Source of the DNA: Pseudomonas sp. P7548
GTDB lineage: Bacteria > Pseudomonadota > Gammaproteobacteria > Pseudomonadales > Pseudomonadaceae
DNA: 64,000 nt
Direction of reading: 5' to 3'
Assembly: GCF_013386585.1 (NCBI RefSeq)
Contig: NZ_JACARO010000001.1
Location: 62,001-126,000 of the forward strand
Position 1 is the stretch's first letter; every line of letters starts with the position of its first letter. The notes beneath the pieces were generated by a model. It did no database searches. It saw nothing but the letters and a program-made list of their open reading frames with translations, and was not told the origin of the DNA. Below are positions 9,723 through 19,290 of this stretch, in pieces. The translations under genes and the position numbers were made by a program.

Positions 9723-10187
9723 TCAAACGATGGTGAACAGCGGCTGGTCGTACTCAACCGGCTGACCGTTTTCTACCAGGATGGATTCGATGACGCCGGC
9801 TTTTTCAGCAGTGATGTGGTTCATCATCTTCATCGCTTCAACGATGCAGATGGTGTCGCCCACTTTCACGGTTGCGCCGACTTCAACGAAGGCTGGCGAG
9901 GTCGGGGCCGGGGTGCGGTAGAAGGTACCGACCATTGGCGACTTGACCACGAAACCGTTCAGCGCAGGCGCGGCCGGGGCGGCAGGTGCAGCGGCGGCAG
10001 CAGGCGCGGCGGCCGGAGCAGCAGCGGCTGGCGCCGGTGCTTGCATTTGCGGTGCGTAGAACTGTTGAGCCGGGGTCTTGCTGTGACGGCTGATCCGTAC
10101 GGACTCTTCGCCTTCCTTGATTTCCAGCTCGTCGATACCGGATTCTTCCAGCAGTTCGATCAGTTTCTTAACTTTACGGATATCCAT
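9723..10187 (-). CDS. accB: Biotin carboxyl carrier protein of acetyl-CoA carboxylase
   Basis: Carries the biotin that shuttles carboxyl groups between AccC and the AccAD transferase. The 154-residue protein has a short N-terminal domain, an Ala/Pro-rich hinge (~49-75), and a C-terminal biotinyl domain. That domain contains the canonical [10 protein letters not shown], whose lysine (~K120) is the biotinylation site. The gene lies 24 bp after aroQ and 17 bp before accC, the standard Pseudomonas order. Confidence 0.97.
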   Translation of the reverse strand: MDIRKVKKLIELLEESGIDELEIKEGEESVRISRHSKTPAQQFYAPQMQAPAPAAAAPAAAPAAAAAPAAPAAPALNGFVVKSPMVGTFYRTPAPTSPAFVEVGATVKVGDTICIVEAMKMMNHITAEKAGVIESILVENGQPVEYDQPLFTIV

Positions 10188-10211
10188 GAATCATCAACTC
10201 CCAAGGGTCGG

Positions 10212-10667
10212 TCAGGGGCGCTTGGCCGGTTGTTCAAGTTGTTCCAGGGCGGCCTCCAGGGCCAGTCGGTAACCGCTGGCGCCAAGGCCGCAGATCACAC
10301 CTACCGCAACGTCGGAGAAGTAGGAGTGATGGCGGAAAGCTTCGCGTTTGTGCACGTTCGACAAATGCACTTCGATGAATGGGATGCTCACCGCCAGCAG
10401 CGCGTCACGTAATGCAACACTTGTATGCGTAAAAGCGGCGGGATTGATCAGGATAAAGTCCACGCCTTCGCCACGCGCAGCATGGATGCGATCAATCAAT
10501 TCGTACTCGGCATTGCTTTGCAGGTAGAGCAGATGGTGGCCGGCTTCACGGGCCCTGCGTTCCAGATCGAGGTTGATCTGTTCCAGGGTGACTGCCCCGT
10601 AGACGCCCGGTTCACGGGTGCCGAGCAGGTTCAGGTTGGGTCCGTGTAGAACCAGAAAGGTCGCCAT
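10212..10667 (-). CDS. aroQ: 3-dehydroquinate dehydratase, type II
   Basis: Dehydrates 3-dehydroquinate to 3-dehydroshikimate in aromatic amino acid synthesis. The 151-residue length is typical of the dodecameric type II enzyme. Family marks are [17 protein letters not shown] (the tyrosine is the catalytic base), [17 protein letters not shown], and [20 protein letters not shown] with the catalytic histidine and the substrate-binding arginine. It is first in the aroQ-accB-accC operon. Its promoter must be in 10668-10846. Confidence 0.97.
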   Translation of the reverse strand: MATFLVLHGPNLNLLGTREPGVYGAVTLEQINLDLERRAREAGHHLLYLQSNAEYELIDRIHAARGEGVDFILINPAAFTHTSVALRDALLAVSIPFIEVHLSNVHKREAFRHHSYFSDVAVGVICGLGASGYRLALEAALEQLEQPAKRP

Positions 10668-10963
10668 CGGCTGTTCCTTGTTATTGATGTGGGTACGGCA
10701 GAACCCGGCGACTATGCCGCAAAGCCTTTGTGACTGTCCAGTTCTATGCAGTAGGCAGCACGATTAGCGAGGATAGCGCGAAATTTGTGACTGTGGCCTC
10801 GTATCCGGTCATTGGAAACACGGTGGTGAGGTAGACGCAGATCAATGTGGGAGCTGGCTTGCCTGCGATAGCGGTCTGTCAGCGCCGGATAGGTTGCCTG
10901 ACCCACCGCTATCGCAGGCAAGCCAGCTCCCACAGGTTGATCTCTATTTGATTCGGGATCGCG
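10668..10963. other. Intergenic region between aroQ and the chemoreceptor gene
   Basis: No gene found in these ~296 bp. The left part (10668-10846) should hold the aroQ-acc promoter, but I see no convincing boxes. The right part is a REPIN (10847-10934). From memory, P. aeruginosa carries dipZ (dsbD) at this place; no trace of it is readable here. Confidence 0.7.
10847..10934. repeat. REPIN, GTGGGAGCTGGC family
   Basis: Arms GTGGGAGCTGGCTTGCCTGC and its reverse complement, with matching GATAGCGGT/ACCGCTATC inside and a ~30-nt loop. It lies just downstream of the chemoreceptor gene stop. Confidence 0.92.
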
Positions 10964-12925
10964 TCACACGCGAAAGGCTTTCACCGCCGTGTTGAGATGC
11001 CCACCCAACACCAGCAAATGCTCACCCTGGCTACGCCCTTGCCCGATACGCAGCAGGTTGTCCTCACCCAACTGGTGAATGCGCTCACTGTTGTCACGGA
11101 TCTCGCTGACGGCACCACTCTGCTGCGCGGTCACATCGGCGATGCGCACGGCGGTTTCAGAGATGGTCTGGATCGCGCCGACGATTTCATCCAGCGCGCC
11201 GTCGGCCGCCTGGGCCTGCTGGGCCGTGGCTTCGGCGTGTTCAACCTGGGCGCGCATGCCTTCCACCGATTGGTGGGCGGCGCTTTGCAGGCCGGCGATC
11301 AGGGTCTGGATTTCGGCGGTGGCGCCAGCGGTACGCTGGGCCAGGGAACGCACTTCGTCGGCCACCACGGCGAAACCACGGCCGGCCTCACCGGCGCGTG
11401 CGGCTTCGATGGCGGCGTTGAGGGCCAGCAGGTTGGTCTGGTCGGCAATCGAGCGGATCACCGTCAGCACACCGCCGATGGTGGCGGATTCTTCAGCCAG
11501 TTTCTCGATCATCTGCGCATTTTGCTGCACTTCACCCACCAGGGCATGCAACCCGGTCAGGCTCAGGCCGATGACGCGCTGGCCTTGTTCCACCGCCTGG
11601 CCGGCGCTGCGGCTGGCATCGGCTGCCTGGCTGGCATCCCCGGCCACCTGTTGGATGGTCGCTTCCAGTTCCCCTAGGGAATCACGGATCTGTGCTGTGT
11701 CCCCGGCCTGGCGTTCGGCACCGTCATGCAGGCCGCTGCTCAGTTCGGCCAGTGCGTGGCTGCTGCCGGCGACTTCTTCGGCATTGCCGCGAATGGTGCC
11801 CACCAGGTCCACCAGGTAGGCACGCAAGCGGTTAAGCGACGCTTCGATATCGTGCAGTTCGCGATTGGTCTTGCCCAGGGCGATTGGCTGGCTGAAGTCG
11901 CCTTCGGCCCAGGTCGACAGGGCTGGGGCCAGGTTAGTCAGCACGCGGGCCAGGCGGCGTTGCAGGGTGTCGATCAACAGTGCGATCAGCAGGATCAGGC
12001 CGATCATCACACCCTGCATCAGGCGCACTTCGCCCTGGATCTTGCCGTGTTGGGCACGCACCACGGGCTCCAGGCCGGCAATGGCTTCCTGCACGGCCTT
12101 GATTTTCAGGTGCGTGGCGGTGGCCAGGTCAGCCCGTTGCTGGATCTGGTCGCGGGTGCGCTTGAGTTCGGCGGGGTAGCGGGTCAACAGGCTGTTGAGT
12201 TCACGCTTGAGGTCGACGCCGGTGTCTTGGGCGACGGTTTTTTCGCTGTTTTCCAGGCCCATCATGGCCGAGAAATCATCGCTGCTTGATTCGGCGGCGG
12301 CGGTCACCCCCAGCAGCGGTAGCTGCGCCAGCAGGTCGGCCTGGGCACGGATGCTGGTGATCTCGCGTTCCACGTCATCGGCCAGTTCGGCACGCCCGCT
12401 GCTCACCAGCTTGTCGCGGGCCAGGGACAACTTGCCCACATGCTGGGAGGCCGCCAACAGCGGCGGCAGATAGCGCGCCGCTTCAGGTGTATTCACGCCG
12501 ATGGCGTACTGGCTCAGTTGCTCCAGGTTCGCCCCCAGTTCACGTTCGGCCTGCAACAACAAGGCTTGCGGGTCGCCCGCCAGCTTGCCGGCGGCCAGCA
12601 GGTCGGTTTTGCTGAAGCCATCGAGGTCCACCAGGCTAGGGCGCAGGCTTTGCGCCAGGTCGGCCGGCAAATCGTCCAGGTGCTGCAACAGGTTTTCCAG
12701 GCTTTGACTGGCACTGCTCAAGCGCAGGGCGTCACCGCTGGCCAGGTAGTCGTCGATGTTGCGCGCGGCGTGATTCTGAAAATTCTGGGACAGGCCCAGG
12801 TAGCGTTCCATCAGCAGGTACGGCCGCTCCAGCGCCCGTTGCGACCACCAGAGTGTCGCCCCAAGTGCCAGGCACACGGCCACTAGAAGGAGGGTATTGA
12901 GATTGGTCAGCAGCTTCAGGCGCAT
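10964..12925 (-). CDS. ctpL: Methyl-accepting chemotaxis protein, CtpL-like
   Basis: Inner-membrane chemoreceptor signalling to CheA/CheW. The 653-residue protein starts at ATG 12923-12925 ([22 protein letters not shown], first membrane segment); an in-frame TTG four codons upstream is a weaker alternative. A large helical periplasmic domain (~30-290) follows, then a second membrane segment ([14 protein letters not shown], ~295-315), a HAMP region and the cytoplasmic signalling helix bundle. The hairpin tip is canonical ([20 protein letters not shown]). The name follows its position next to gcbA and its similarity to P. aeruginosa CtpL, a receptor implicated in phosphate taxis. The ligand here is inferred, not shown. 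Confidence 0.85.
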   Translation of the reverse strand: MRLKLLTNLNTLLLVAVCLALGATLWWSQRALERPYLLMERYLGLSQNFQNHAARNIDDYLASGDALRLSSASQSLENLLQHLDDLPADLAQSLRPSLVDLDGFSKTDLLAAGKLAGDPQALLLQAERELGANLEQLSQYAIGVNTPEAARYLPPLLAASQHVGKLSLARDKLVSSGRAELADDVEREITSIRAQADLLAQLPLLGVTAAAESSSDDFSAMMGLENSEKTVAQDTGVDLKRELNSLLTRYPAELKRTRDQIQQRADLATATHLKIKAVQEAIAGLEPVVRAQHGKIQGEVRLMQGVMIGLILLIALLIDTLQRRLARVLTNLAPALSTWAEGDFSQPIALGKTNRELHDIEASLNRLRAYLVDLVGTIRGNAEEVAGSSHALAELSSGLHDGAERQAGDTAQIRDSLGELEATIQQVAGDASQAADASRSAGQAVEQGQRVIGLSLTGLHALVGEVQQNAQMIEKLAEESATIGGVLTVIRSIADQTNLLALNAAIEAARAGEAGRGFAVVADEVRSLAQRTAGATAEIQTLIAGLQSAAHQSVEGMRAQVEHAEATAQQAQAADGALDEIVGAIQTISETAVRIADVTAQQSGAVSEIRDNSERIHQLGEDNLLRIGQGRSQGEHLLVLGGHLNTAVKAFRV

Positions 12926-12978
12926 GCGTGGTTTCAACCGACAGCAAAAGATAAGTGCCTGAAGTTATTGCGTTTTCA

Positions 12979-14649
12979 TTACAAGGTTATGACGGAATCA
13001 GTGGATTCCGGTGAAAAGGTGGCACTTTGCTTTGATGTGCGCGCAGCTTGCACGCGGTTACGTCCGGCATCCTTGGCGCGGTACAGCGCCTCGTCGGCCT
13101 GGGCCGCCATCATCAGGCTGTCGGAGCCGTCGCACAGCTCCACCAGGCCTGCACTGAAGGTGCACCACAAATCCTGCGGCTGGGCGGGGTAGTGGATTTC
13201 GGCAAAGCGCCCGCGAATTTCATCCAGCACCTTGCAGGCCGATTCCAGGTCGGTGTCGGGCATCACGATGGCGAACTCCTCACCGCCGTAGCGCCCGATA
13301 TAGTCGGTCTTGCGCAAACGCTGCTTGAGAAACAGCGCCAGGCTCTTGATCACGCGGTCGCCCATGGGGTGGCCGTGGCTGTCGTTGACCCGCTTGAAGT
13401 GGTCGATGTCGAGCATGGCAAAGCTCAGCGGCTTATTCTCGCGGCGTGCGCGGAAGCTGCAGTCTTCGAGCAATTGCAGGATATGGGTATGGTTGTACAA
13501 GCCCGTCAGGCTGTCGCGCACCATCCGTGCTTTCAGGTTGCGCGCACGGGCGGCGCGGTTGCGCACGGTGGTGATCAGGTGGCGCGGCTTGATCGGCTTG
13601 GTGAGGAAGTCGTCGCCGCCTTCGCTCATGGCGTCCAGTTGCTTGTCCAGGTCGTCCTCGGCCGACAGGTAGATGATCGGCACGCTGACATAACGGTCAT
13701 TGTGGCGGATCACCTTGGCCAGTTCGGTGCCGGTACAGGCGGGCATATACATGTCGAGGATGATCAGGTCGGGCTGGAAGTCCGCCAGCTCGGCCATGGC
13801 CTGGATCGGCTCGATCAAGGTGCGGGTGACAATGCCGGCGCTGTTGAGCAGGCGCTCGGTGTGCAATGCCTGGGCCCGGGAGTCGTCGATGATCAGTACT
13901 TTGTAGGGTTCGTACTGGGCGACGCAGGTCAGCACTTCGATTTTTTCCAGCAGGCTTGAGGCTTCCAGCGTGCCGGTGAGGAACTCCTGTCCCCCGGCGC
14001 GCACGGCGGCCAGGCGGGTTGGGGTGTCGGTTTCGTGCAGGCTGAAGAACAGCAGCGGCAGCTTCTGCTCCAGGCCTTCCTGAGCTTCGGCGGCCAGTGT
14101 GAGGCCCAGGCCGGCGCCGCAGAAGTCCACGTCCATGACAATCGCCGAAGGCAGGCGCTCGGCCATGGACGCGCGGAACGCCGCCACGCTGTCCAGGGAA
14201 TGGGCGCTCATGCCAAAGAATTCCAGTTGCTTGGCCAGGCGCTCGGCGCGGTCGTGATCGGCCAGCATCACGTAGATCGGTTTGCGCATCGGCGGCAGGA
14301 AGGTCTGTTCCAGCTGGTCGCCCTGGCGCAGGCCGGTGCGGGACAGGCGCTGCATCAAGCGGTTGAGTTCGGTGATCAACTGGCTGCTCAGGCGGCCGCG
14401 GTTTTCATCCACCGCCTTGAGGGACTCGCCAATATGCCGCGCCAACTGGCCGTGTTCCGGTTGTTCGAAGCGCTCGGCAAAGCGCAGCAGGCGCAGGTTG
14501 GCTTCGCTGAGTTCGGACAGGTCTGCGCTCGACCATTCACTGCGTTGCAGGCGCTGCCAGATCTCAAGAATTTGACGTGCCTGATGAATTACCCGCTGGG
14601 CAAAATGGTGCTTGAGACGCTCACGGCTGGGGTCTTCTGGCTCGGTCAT
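12979..14649 (-). CDS. gcbA: Diguanylate cyclase response regulator GcbA
   Basis: Makes cyclic di-GMP. The 556-residue protein has an N-terminal helical region (~1-125), a degenerate receiver-like domain (~125-245), a receiver domain (YKVLIIDDSRAQ ... LIILDMYMPACTG ... LTKPIKP, ~250-370) and a C-terminal GGDEF domain. The active-site variant is GGEEF (455-459). The inhibitory I-site RxxD (RKTD, 446-449) sits at the correct five-residue spacing, so an active, feedback-inhibited enzyme is expected. GcbA is known in P. fluorescens and P. aeruginosa to promote early attachment by affecting swimming. It lies 53 bp upstream of the chemoreceptor on the same strand, suggesting joint transcription. 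Confidence 0.92.
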   Translation of the reverse strand: MTEPEDPSRERLKHHFAQRVIHQARQILEIWQRLQRSEWSSADLSELSEANLRLLRFAERFEQPEHGQLARHIGESLKAVDENRGRLSSQLITELNRLMQRLSRTGLRQGDQLEQTFLPPMRKPIYVMLADHDRAERLAKQLEFFGMSAHSLDSVAAFRASMAERLPSAIVMDVDFCGAGLGLTLAAEAQEGLEQKLPLLFFSLHETDTPTRLAAVRAGGQEFLTGTLEASSLLEKIEVLTCVAQYEPYKVLIIDDSRAQALHTERLLNSAGIVTRTLIEPIQAMAELADFQPDLIILDMYMPACTGTELAKVIRHNDRYVSVPIIYLSAEDDLDKQLDAMSEGGDDFLTKPIKPRHLITTVRNRAARARNLKARMVRDSLTGLYNHTHILQLLEDCSFRARRENKPLSFAMLDIDHFKRVNDSHGHPMGDRVIKSLALFLKQRLRKTDYIGRYGGEEFAIVMPDTDLESACKVLDEIRGRFAEIHYPAQPQDLWCTFSAGLVELCDGSDSLMMAAQADEALYRAKDAGRNRVQAARTSKQSATFSPESTDSVITL

Positions 14650-14948
14650 ATCCTGACTACTAGTTAGGGTGCATGCTGAGGTCGACTGATGGCTCTATGC
14701 TAGCACCTCTTTTCTGTTACATGAGTGTCATACGTCAATTAAGTACGTGTCTGTGTGATTCAGTTTTTGACCTCATGGTCGCGCTGCGTAAAAAGCGTGC
14801 ATCCTTTATAGTCGAACCTCTTCCCCATGCCACTTTCGTTTAAAACCGCCGCACCGATGGGCACGATGGGGTAGGGTTGTGGTCCGAGTGTGTGAACGCA
14901 CCCGGACCATTGACGTGCATGAACTCAAGTGATTGAAAGGATATCGCC
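14650..14948. promoter_or_regulatory. Divergent intergenic region gcbA / DUF2333 gene
   Basis: About 300 bp without a gene, more AT-rich than its surroundings on the gcbA side. It must hold the promoter for gcbA (minus) and that for the DUF2333 gene (plus). A hairpin at 14881-14908 (GGTCCG / CGGACC with inner GTG/CAC pairing) lies 40 bp before the plus-strand start and would be part of that leader. No confident promoter boxes could be assigned. Confidence 0.5.
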
Positions 14949-16016
14949 ATGCTGGACTGGAAAAACCGCGAAGGCACTGCCAAAGGCCCCGCCCCCGAGC
15001 CCAAGTCGGCCAACCGCAGCTATTTTCGCAACCTGCTGATGAGCAAGGCCTTGCTCAGTGTGTTGGGTTTGTACCTGTTGGTGACCGGCGCCCTGGGTTG
15101 GTACTGGAGCGAAGAACCGGCGCTGTTCCCGGTCCAGCAGAACGCCCAGCTGGCCGCCGAGAAGGACGGTAAGCAGATGGTGGTGGGTTTCACCACCGTC
15201 GAAACCCTCAAGACCGTGGTCGGCACCTTGCTGAACAAACCCGGTGGCTACATTTCCAACGACCGTTTCCCGCCGGGCCTGTGGATGGACAACATGCCAA
15301 GCTGGGAATACGGGGTGCTGGTGCAGGTGCGCGACCTGACCCGCGCCCTGCGCAAAGACTTCGCCCGTTCGCAGTCGCAGTCGGCTGAAGACGCTGACCT
15401 GGCGAAGGCCGAGCCGCGTTTCAACTTCGACAACAAGAGCTGGGTGCTGCCATCCAGCGAGTCGGAATACCAGGAAGGCATCAACTCCCTGAGCCGCTAC
15501 GAAGCGCGTTTGTCGGACCCGAACCAGAAGGGCGCATTGTTCTATGCGCGTGCCGACAACCTGAACAACTGGCTGGGTGATGTCGCCACGCGCCTGGGTT
15601 CGCTGTCGCAACGCCTGTCGGCCAGCGTGGGCCGCGTCAAGTTGAACACGGCGCTGAAAACCGAGGCCCTGGCCCCGGGTGAAGTGCCGCAGGTCGATGA
15701 AGAAGTGGTCGAAACCCCATGGATGCAGATCGACAACGTGTTCTACGAGGCCCGTGGCCAGGCGTGGGCCTTGTCTCACTTGCTGCGTGCCATTGAAGTG
15801 GACTTTGCCGATGTACTGGCCAAGAAAAACGCCACCGTCAGCGTGCGCCAGATCATTCGTGAGCTGGAAGCCTCGCAGGAGCCGGTGTGGAGCCCCATGA
15901 TTCTTAACGGCAGTGGTTTCGGCGTGCTGGCGAACCACTCGCTGGTCATGGCTAACTACATTTCCCGGGCCAACGCGGCAGTGATCGATTTGCGTCAGCT
16001 CCTCAACCAGGGTTGA
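14949..16016 (+). CDS. DUF2333 inner-membrane protein
   Basis: Function unknown. The 355-residue protein has a basic N-terminus and one membrane segment (LLSVLGLYLLVTGALGWYW, ~35-53). A large periplasmic region without recognisable catalytic motifs follows, so the topology is N-in, C-out. The length and sequence fit the DUF2333 family conserved in Pseudomonas, where it also precedes a Nudix gene and the SUI1 gene. The start ATG follows GAAAGGATATCGCC. Its stop codon overlaps the first possible ATG of the Nudix gene by one base, indicating an operon. Confidence 0.9.
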   Translation: MLDWKNREGTAKGPAPEPKSANRSYFRNLLMSKALLSVLGLYLLVTGALGWYWSEEPALFPVQQNAQLAAEKDGKQMVVGFTTVETLKTVVGTLLNKPGGYISNDRFPPGLWMDNMPSWEYGVLVQVRDLTRALRKDFARSQSQSAEDADLAKAEPRFNFDNKSWVLPSSESEYQEGINSLSRYEARLSDPNQKGALFYARADNLNNWLGDVATRLGSLSQRLSASVGRVKLNTALKTEALAPGEVPQVDEEVVETPWMQIDNVFYEARGQAWALSHLLRAIEVDFADVLAKKNATVSVRQIIRELEASQEPVWSPMILNGSGFGVLANHSLVMANYISRANAAVIDLRQLLNQG

Positions 16017-16018
16017 TG

Positions 16019-16555
16019 ATGGACGCCACTCAAAAAGAGGCCGCGCACCGTGCAGCCTCCGATGCTGAACTGATCTGCTGGGTCGACGAGCAGGACCACC
16101 TGCTCGGTGCCCTGGTTCGCGCCGACCTGCGCCAGCGCGGCCTGATCGGCCGTTGCACCTTTATCTTCCTGTTCAATTCAGCCGGTGAGCTGTGTGTGCA
16201 TCGGCGCACCCTGAGCAAAGCCATGTACCCCGGGTTCTGGGACACGGCGGCGGGCGGGATGGTGGCGGCCGGCGAGAGCTACGCCGATTCGGCAGCCCGT
16301 GAGCTTGAAGAAGAGCTGGGCGTCGGCGGGGTGGTGTTGACCGAGCACGACCATTTCTATTTTGAGGATGGCGACAGCCGGCTGTGGTGCAAATCCTACT
16401 CGGCGGTCTGGGATGGCCCCCTGCGCCTGCAGCCCGAAGAAGTCATGGAAGCGCGCTTTCTACCCCTTGAAATTGTCCTGCAGGAGGCCGAACACAAGCC
16501 TTATTGCCCGGACGCTCAAGAGGGGTTGCGGCGTTATCTGGCTTCACGTCGCTAA
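16019..16555 (+). CDS. Nudix hydrolase
   Basis: Predicted pyrophosphohydrolase acting on a nucleoside diphosphate-linked compound; substrate unknown. The 178-residue protein has a complete Nudix box: G, then ESYADSAARELEEELGV, matching G-x5-E-x7-RE-x2-EE-x-G. There are two adjacent ATGs (16016 and 16019). The second has the better distance to AGGG, so I chose it; the first would overlap the preceding stop codon by one base. In domain style it resembles the YfcD-like branch of the family (LFNSAGELCVHRR ... YPGFWDTAAGG). Co-transcription with the DUF2333 gene is likely. Confidence 0.93.
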   Translation: MDATQKEAAHRAASDAELICWVDEQDHLLGALVRADLRQRGLIGRCTFIFLFNSAGELCVHRRTLSKAMYPGFWDTAAGGMVAAGESYADSAARELEEELGVGGVVLTEHDHFYFEDGDSRLWCKSYSAVWDGPLRLQPEEVMEARFLPLEIVLQEAEHKPYCPDAQEGLRRYLASRR

Positions 16556-16628
16556 AGTTGCATAAATTGGCGCCATTTGGCTCTTAGCAACTGGGCTTTT
16601 TGCCGTTACACTGCGCGACTTTTCACCC

Positions 16629-16765
16629 GAACCACCCAGCGCCACCCCGTAATAACTGTGGGAGCCGGGTGGTACGGTAGCGCTGCCCCTGCCTGAGTGG
16701 GGCTTCGCGGTCGGTCGCCTCTTCGCAGGGGCCGATCAGTCTTTGTCCTCCCAAGAGGATTGCCG
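16629..16765 (+). promoter_or_regulatory. Structured leader before the SUI1/YciH gene
   Basis: Several stems are readable. ACCACCC (16631-16637) pairs with GGGTGGT (16667-16673). GCCCCTGC (16685-16692) can pair with GCAGGGGC (16725-16732), or its first five bases with GGGGC (16699-16703), which are mutually exclusive. TCCTC (16746-16750) pairs with GAGGA (16755-16759), which is the ribosome binding site. This looks like a leader controlling translation; I do not recognise a known riboswitch class. Confidence 0.45.
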
Positions 16766-17137
16766 GTGGCCAAAAAAGCCGCATCCTTCGCCGCCCTTGG
16801 TGGCCTGGTATTTTCCACCGACGCAGGTCGACACTGCCCGGACTGTCGTCAGCCCGTGGATTCGTGTACCTGTAAACAGACCCTGATCCCCCAAGGCGAC
16901 GGTATTGCCCGCGTGCGACGCGAGAGCAAGGGCCGTGGCGGCAAGACGGTGACCACCATCACCGGCGTGCCGCTGGCCGAGGATGCCCTGAAAGAACTGG
17001 CCACGTCGCTGAAAAAGCGCTGTGGCACCGGTGGTGCGTTGAAAGACGGCGTCATCGAGATCCAGGGCGATCACGTCGAGTTGCTGTTGGCCGAGCTGAT
17101 CAAGCTCGGGTACAAGGCCAAGAAGTCCGGCGGCTGA
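16766..17137 (+). CDS. yciH: SUI1/YciH-family translation factor
   Basis: Bacterial homologue of eukaryotic initiation factor eIF1, thought to affect initiation fidelity. The 123-residue protein starts at GTG (16766) after AGAGGAT, giving the N-terminus VAKKAASFAALGGLVFSTD. A small Cys cluster follows (HCPDCRQPVDSCTC), then the SUI1 core (RRESKGRGGKTVTTITGVPL ... KKRCGTGGALKDGVIEIQGD). An in-frame start further upstream (16697) is rejected because its extension is encoded by the structured leader. The ribosome binding site lies in a short hairpin, suggesting regulated translation. Confidence 0.92.
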   Translation: MAKKAASFAALGGLVFSTDAGRHCPDCRQPVDSCTCKQTLIPQGDGIARVRRESKGRGGKTVTTITGVPLAEDALKELATSLKKRCGTGGALKDGVIEIQGDHVELLLAELIKLGYKAKKSGG

Positions 17138-17170
17138 AAGCCTCTTCCCGACCTGTGTCTAAACTCTGTC

Positions 17171-17200
17171 CTGCGTGTGGGGTCCTACCTTCCACGCAGG
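17171..17200. terminator. Hairpin between yciH and speA
   Basis: An 8-bp stem (CCTGCGTG / CACGCAGG) with a 14-nt loop, followed on the plus strand by a moderately T-rich stretch (CATTTTCATTCTTT). It may be a weak terminator of yciH or part of the speA leader. Confidence 0.4.
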
Positions 17201-17280
17201 CAAATCGTCATTTTCATTCTTTAGACTGCGCCAGCCTCAGAGAGGGGCGGTGCCTTCGACTTCATTTATAGGGGACTTCG

Positions 17281-19194
17281 ATGTCCGTACGACGCACACG
17301 CAAAGACGATGGCAGCCAATGGACAGTTGCGGACAGCCGCAGTGTTTACGGGATTCGCCATTGGGGGGCCGGGTATTTCGCGATCAATGATGCCGGTCGC
17401 GTTGAAGTCCGTCCGAACGGCCCGAACAGCACGCCCGTCGACCTGTACGAGCAAGTCGACGAGCTGCGCAAGAGCGGCCTGTCGTTGCCGCTGCTGGTGC
17501 GCTTCCCCGACATCCTGCAAGACCGTGTACGCCAGCTGACCGGCGCCTTCGATGCGAACATCGAGCGCCTGGAATACCAGAGCAAGTACACCGCGCTGTA
17601 CCCGATCAAGGTGAACCAGCAAGAAGCGGTGATCGAGAACATCATCGCTACCCAGAACGTTTCCATTGGCCTGGAAGCCGGCTCCAAGCCCGAGCTGCTG
17701 GCCGTGCTGGCCCTGGCGCCGAAGGGCGGCACCATCGTGTGCAACGGCTACAAGGACCGTGAGTTCATTCGCCTGGCGCTGATGGGCCAGAAGCTGGGCC
17801 ACAACGTGTTCATCGTGATCGAGAAAGAATCCGAAGTCGGCCTGGTGATCGAAGAGGCGGCGAGCCTCAAGGTCAAGCCACAGGTGGGCCTGCGCGTGCG
17901 TTTGTCGTCGCTGGCGTCGAGCAAGTGGGCAGACACCGGTGGCGAGAAGTCCAAGTTCGGCCTGTCGGCGGCGCAACTGTTGTCCGTGGTCGAGCGCTTC
18001 CGCGCCGCAGGCCTGGACCAGGGCATTCGCCTGCTGCACTTCCACATGGGCTCGCAGATCGCCAACCTGGCGGACTACCAGCACGGGTTCAAGGAAGCCA
18101 TCCGTTACTACGGGGAACTGCGCAACCTCGGCCTGCCGGTGGATCACATCGACGTCGGCGGCGGCCTGGGTGTGGACTACGACGGTACGCACTCGCGTAA
18201 CGCCAGCTCCATCAACTACGACATGGACGACTACGCCGGCGTAGTCGTGGGTATGCTCAAGGAATTCTGCGACGCGCAGAGCCTGCCGCACCCGAACATC
18301 TTCTCCGAAAGCGGCCGTTCCCTGACCGCCCACCACGCCATGCTGGTGGTGCAAGTCACCGACGTCGAGAAACACAACGACGACGTGCCTGAAATCGAAA
18401 ACAAGGAAGCCCTGCCGGAAACCGTGCAATGGCTGGTAGACCTGCTCGGCCCGACCGACATCGAGATGGTCACCGAAACCTACTGGCGCGCCACCCACTA
18501 CATGAGCGACGTGGCCGCGCAGTACGCCGATGGCAAGCTGACCCTGGCGGAAAAAGCCCTGGCCGAACAGTGCTACTTCGCTGTGTGCCGCCGCCTGCAC
18601 AACTCGTTGAAAGCCCGCCAGCGCTCGCACCGCCAGGTGCTGGACGAACTCAATGACAAGCTGGCCGACAAGTACATCTGCAACTTCTCGGTGTTCCAGA
18701 GCCTGCCGGACACCTGGGCCATCGGCCAGGTATTGCCGATCCTGCCGCTGCACCGCCTCGACGAAGAGCCACTGCGCCGTGCCGTACTGCAAGACCTGAC
18801 CTGCGACTCCGACGGCAAGATCAAGCAGTACGTCGACGAGCAGTCCATCGAGACCAGCCTGCCGGTGCACGCGTTGAACGAAGGCGAGGACTACTTGCTG
18901 GGTATCTTCCTGGTAGGGGCTTACCAGGAAATTCTGGGCGACATGCACAACCTGTTTGGTGACACCGACTCGGTGAACATCTACCAGCGTGAAGATGGCT
19001 CGGTGTACAGCGCCGGGATCGAGACCCACGACACCATCGAAGACATGCTGCGCTACGTGCACTTGTCGCCGGAGGAGTTGATGACGCACTACCGTGACAA
19101 GTGTGCAAGCGCGAAGATCAGTGCCAGTGAGCGTACCCAGTTCCTCGACGCGCTGCGCCTGGGCCTGACCCGTTCGTCGTACCTGTCCTCATAA
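17281..19194 (+). CDS. speA: Biosynthetic arginine decarboxylase
   Basis: PLP- and Mg-dependent conversion of arginine to agmatine, the start of the agmatine route to putrescine. The 637-residue length matches the family. The PLP lysine lies in [11 protein letters not shown] (K110). Other conserved stretches are [34 protein letters not shown] and the C-terminal [12 protein letters not shown]. Start ATG 17281 follows AGGGGACTTCG. It lies ~145 bp after yciH. A compact palindrome (19219-19244) follows the stop. Confidence 0.97.
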   Translation: MSVRRTRKDDGSQWTVADSRSVYGIRHWGAGYFAINDAGRVEVRPNGPNSTPVDLYEQVDELRKSGLSLPLLVRFPDILQDRVRQLTGAFDANIERLEYQSKYTALYPIKVNQQEAVIENIIATQNVSIGLEAGSKPELLAVLALAPKGGTIVCNGYKDREFIRLALMGQKLGHNVFIVIEKESEVGLVIEEAASLKVKPQVGLRVRLSSLASSKWADTGGEKSKFGLSAAQLLSVVERFRAAGLDQGIRLLHFHMGSQIANLADYQHGFKEAIRYYGELRNLGLPVDHIDVGGGLGVDYDGTHSRNASSINYDMDDYAGVVVGMLKEFCDAQSLPHPNIFSESGRSLTAHHAMLVVQVTDVEKHNDDVPEIENKEALPETVQWLVDLLGPTDIEMVTETYWRATHYMSDVAAQYADGKLTLAEKALAEQCYFAVCRRLHNSLKARQRSHRQVLDELNDKLADKYICNFSVFQSLPDTWAIGQVLPILPLHRLDEEPLRRAVLQDLTCDSDGKIKQYVDEQSIETSLPVHALNEGEDYLLGIFLVGAYQEILGDMHNLFGDTDSVNIYQREDGSVYSAGIETHDTIEDMLRYVHLSPEELMTHYRDKCASAKISASERTQFLDALRLGLTRSSYLSS

Positions 19195-19218
19195 TCTGAG
19201 CTGACATAAATCTAAATT

Positions 19219-19244
19219 GTGGGAGCTGGCAAGCCAGCTCCCAC
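19219..19244. repeat. Minimal REP-derived palindrome after speA
   Basis: A 26-nt perfect dyad formed by two REP ends fused head to head: GTGGGAGCTGGC directly joined to AAGCCAGCTCCCAC. It lacks the inner parts seen in the other REP pairs. It can fold as a stable hairpin and may end speA transcription. Confidence 0.8.
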
Positions 19245-19290
19245 ATTTGGATCTCCATCTTGGTAGTACCTTCTGTGTGAGGGTTGAAAG

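Noticed and set aside
8161..9765. 534-codon plus-strand frame opposite accC, starting in a REP
   Set aside because: Shadow of accC; the protein composition is unnatural and the start lies within the repeat.
16640..16765. Leader of the SUI1 gene considered a known riboswitch
   Set aside because: No conserved core of any riboswitch class I know could be matched; only generic stems are seen.
17266..19089. 607-codon minus-strand frame opposite speA
   Set aside because: Antisense of a fully conserved arginine decarboxylase; no independent coding evidence.
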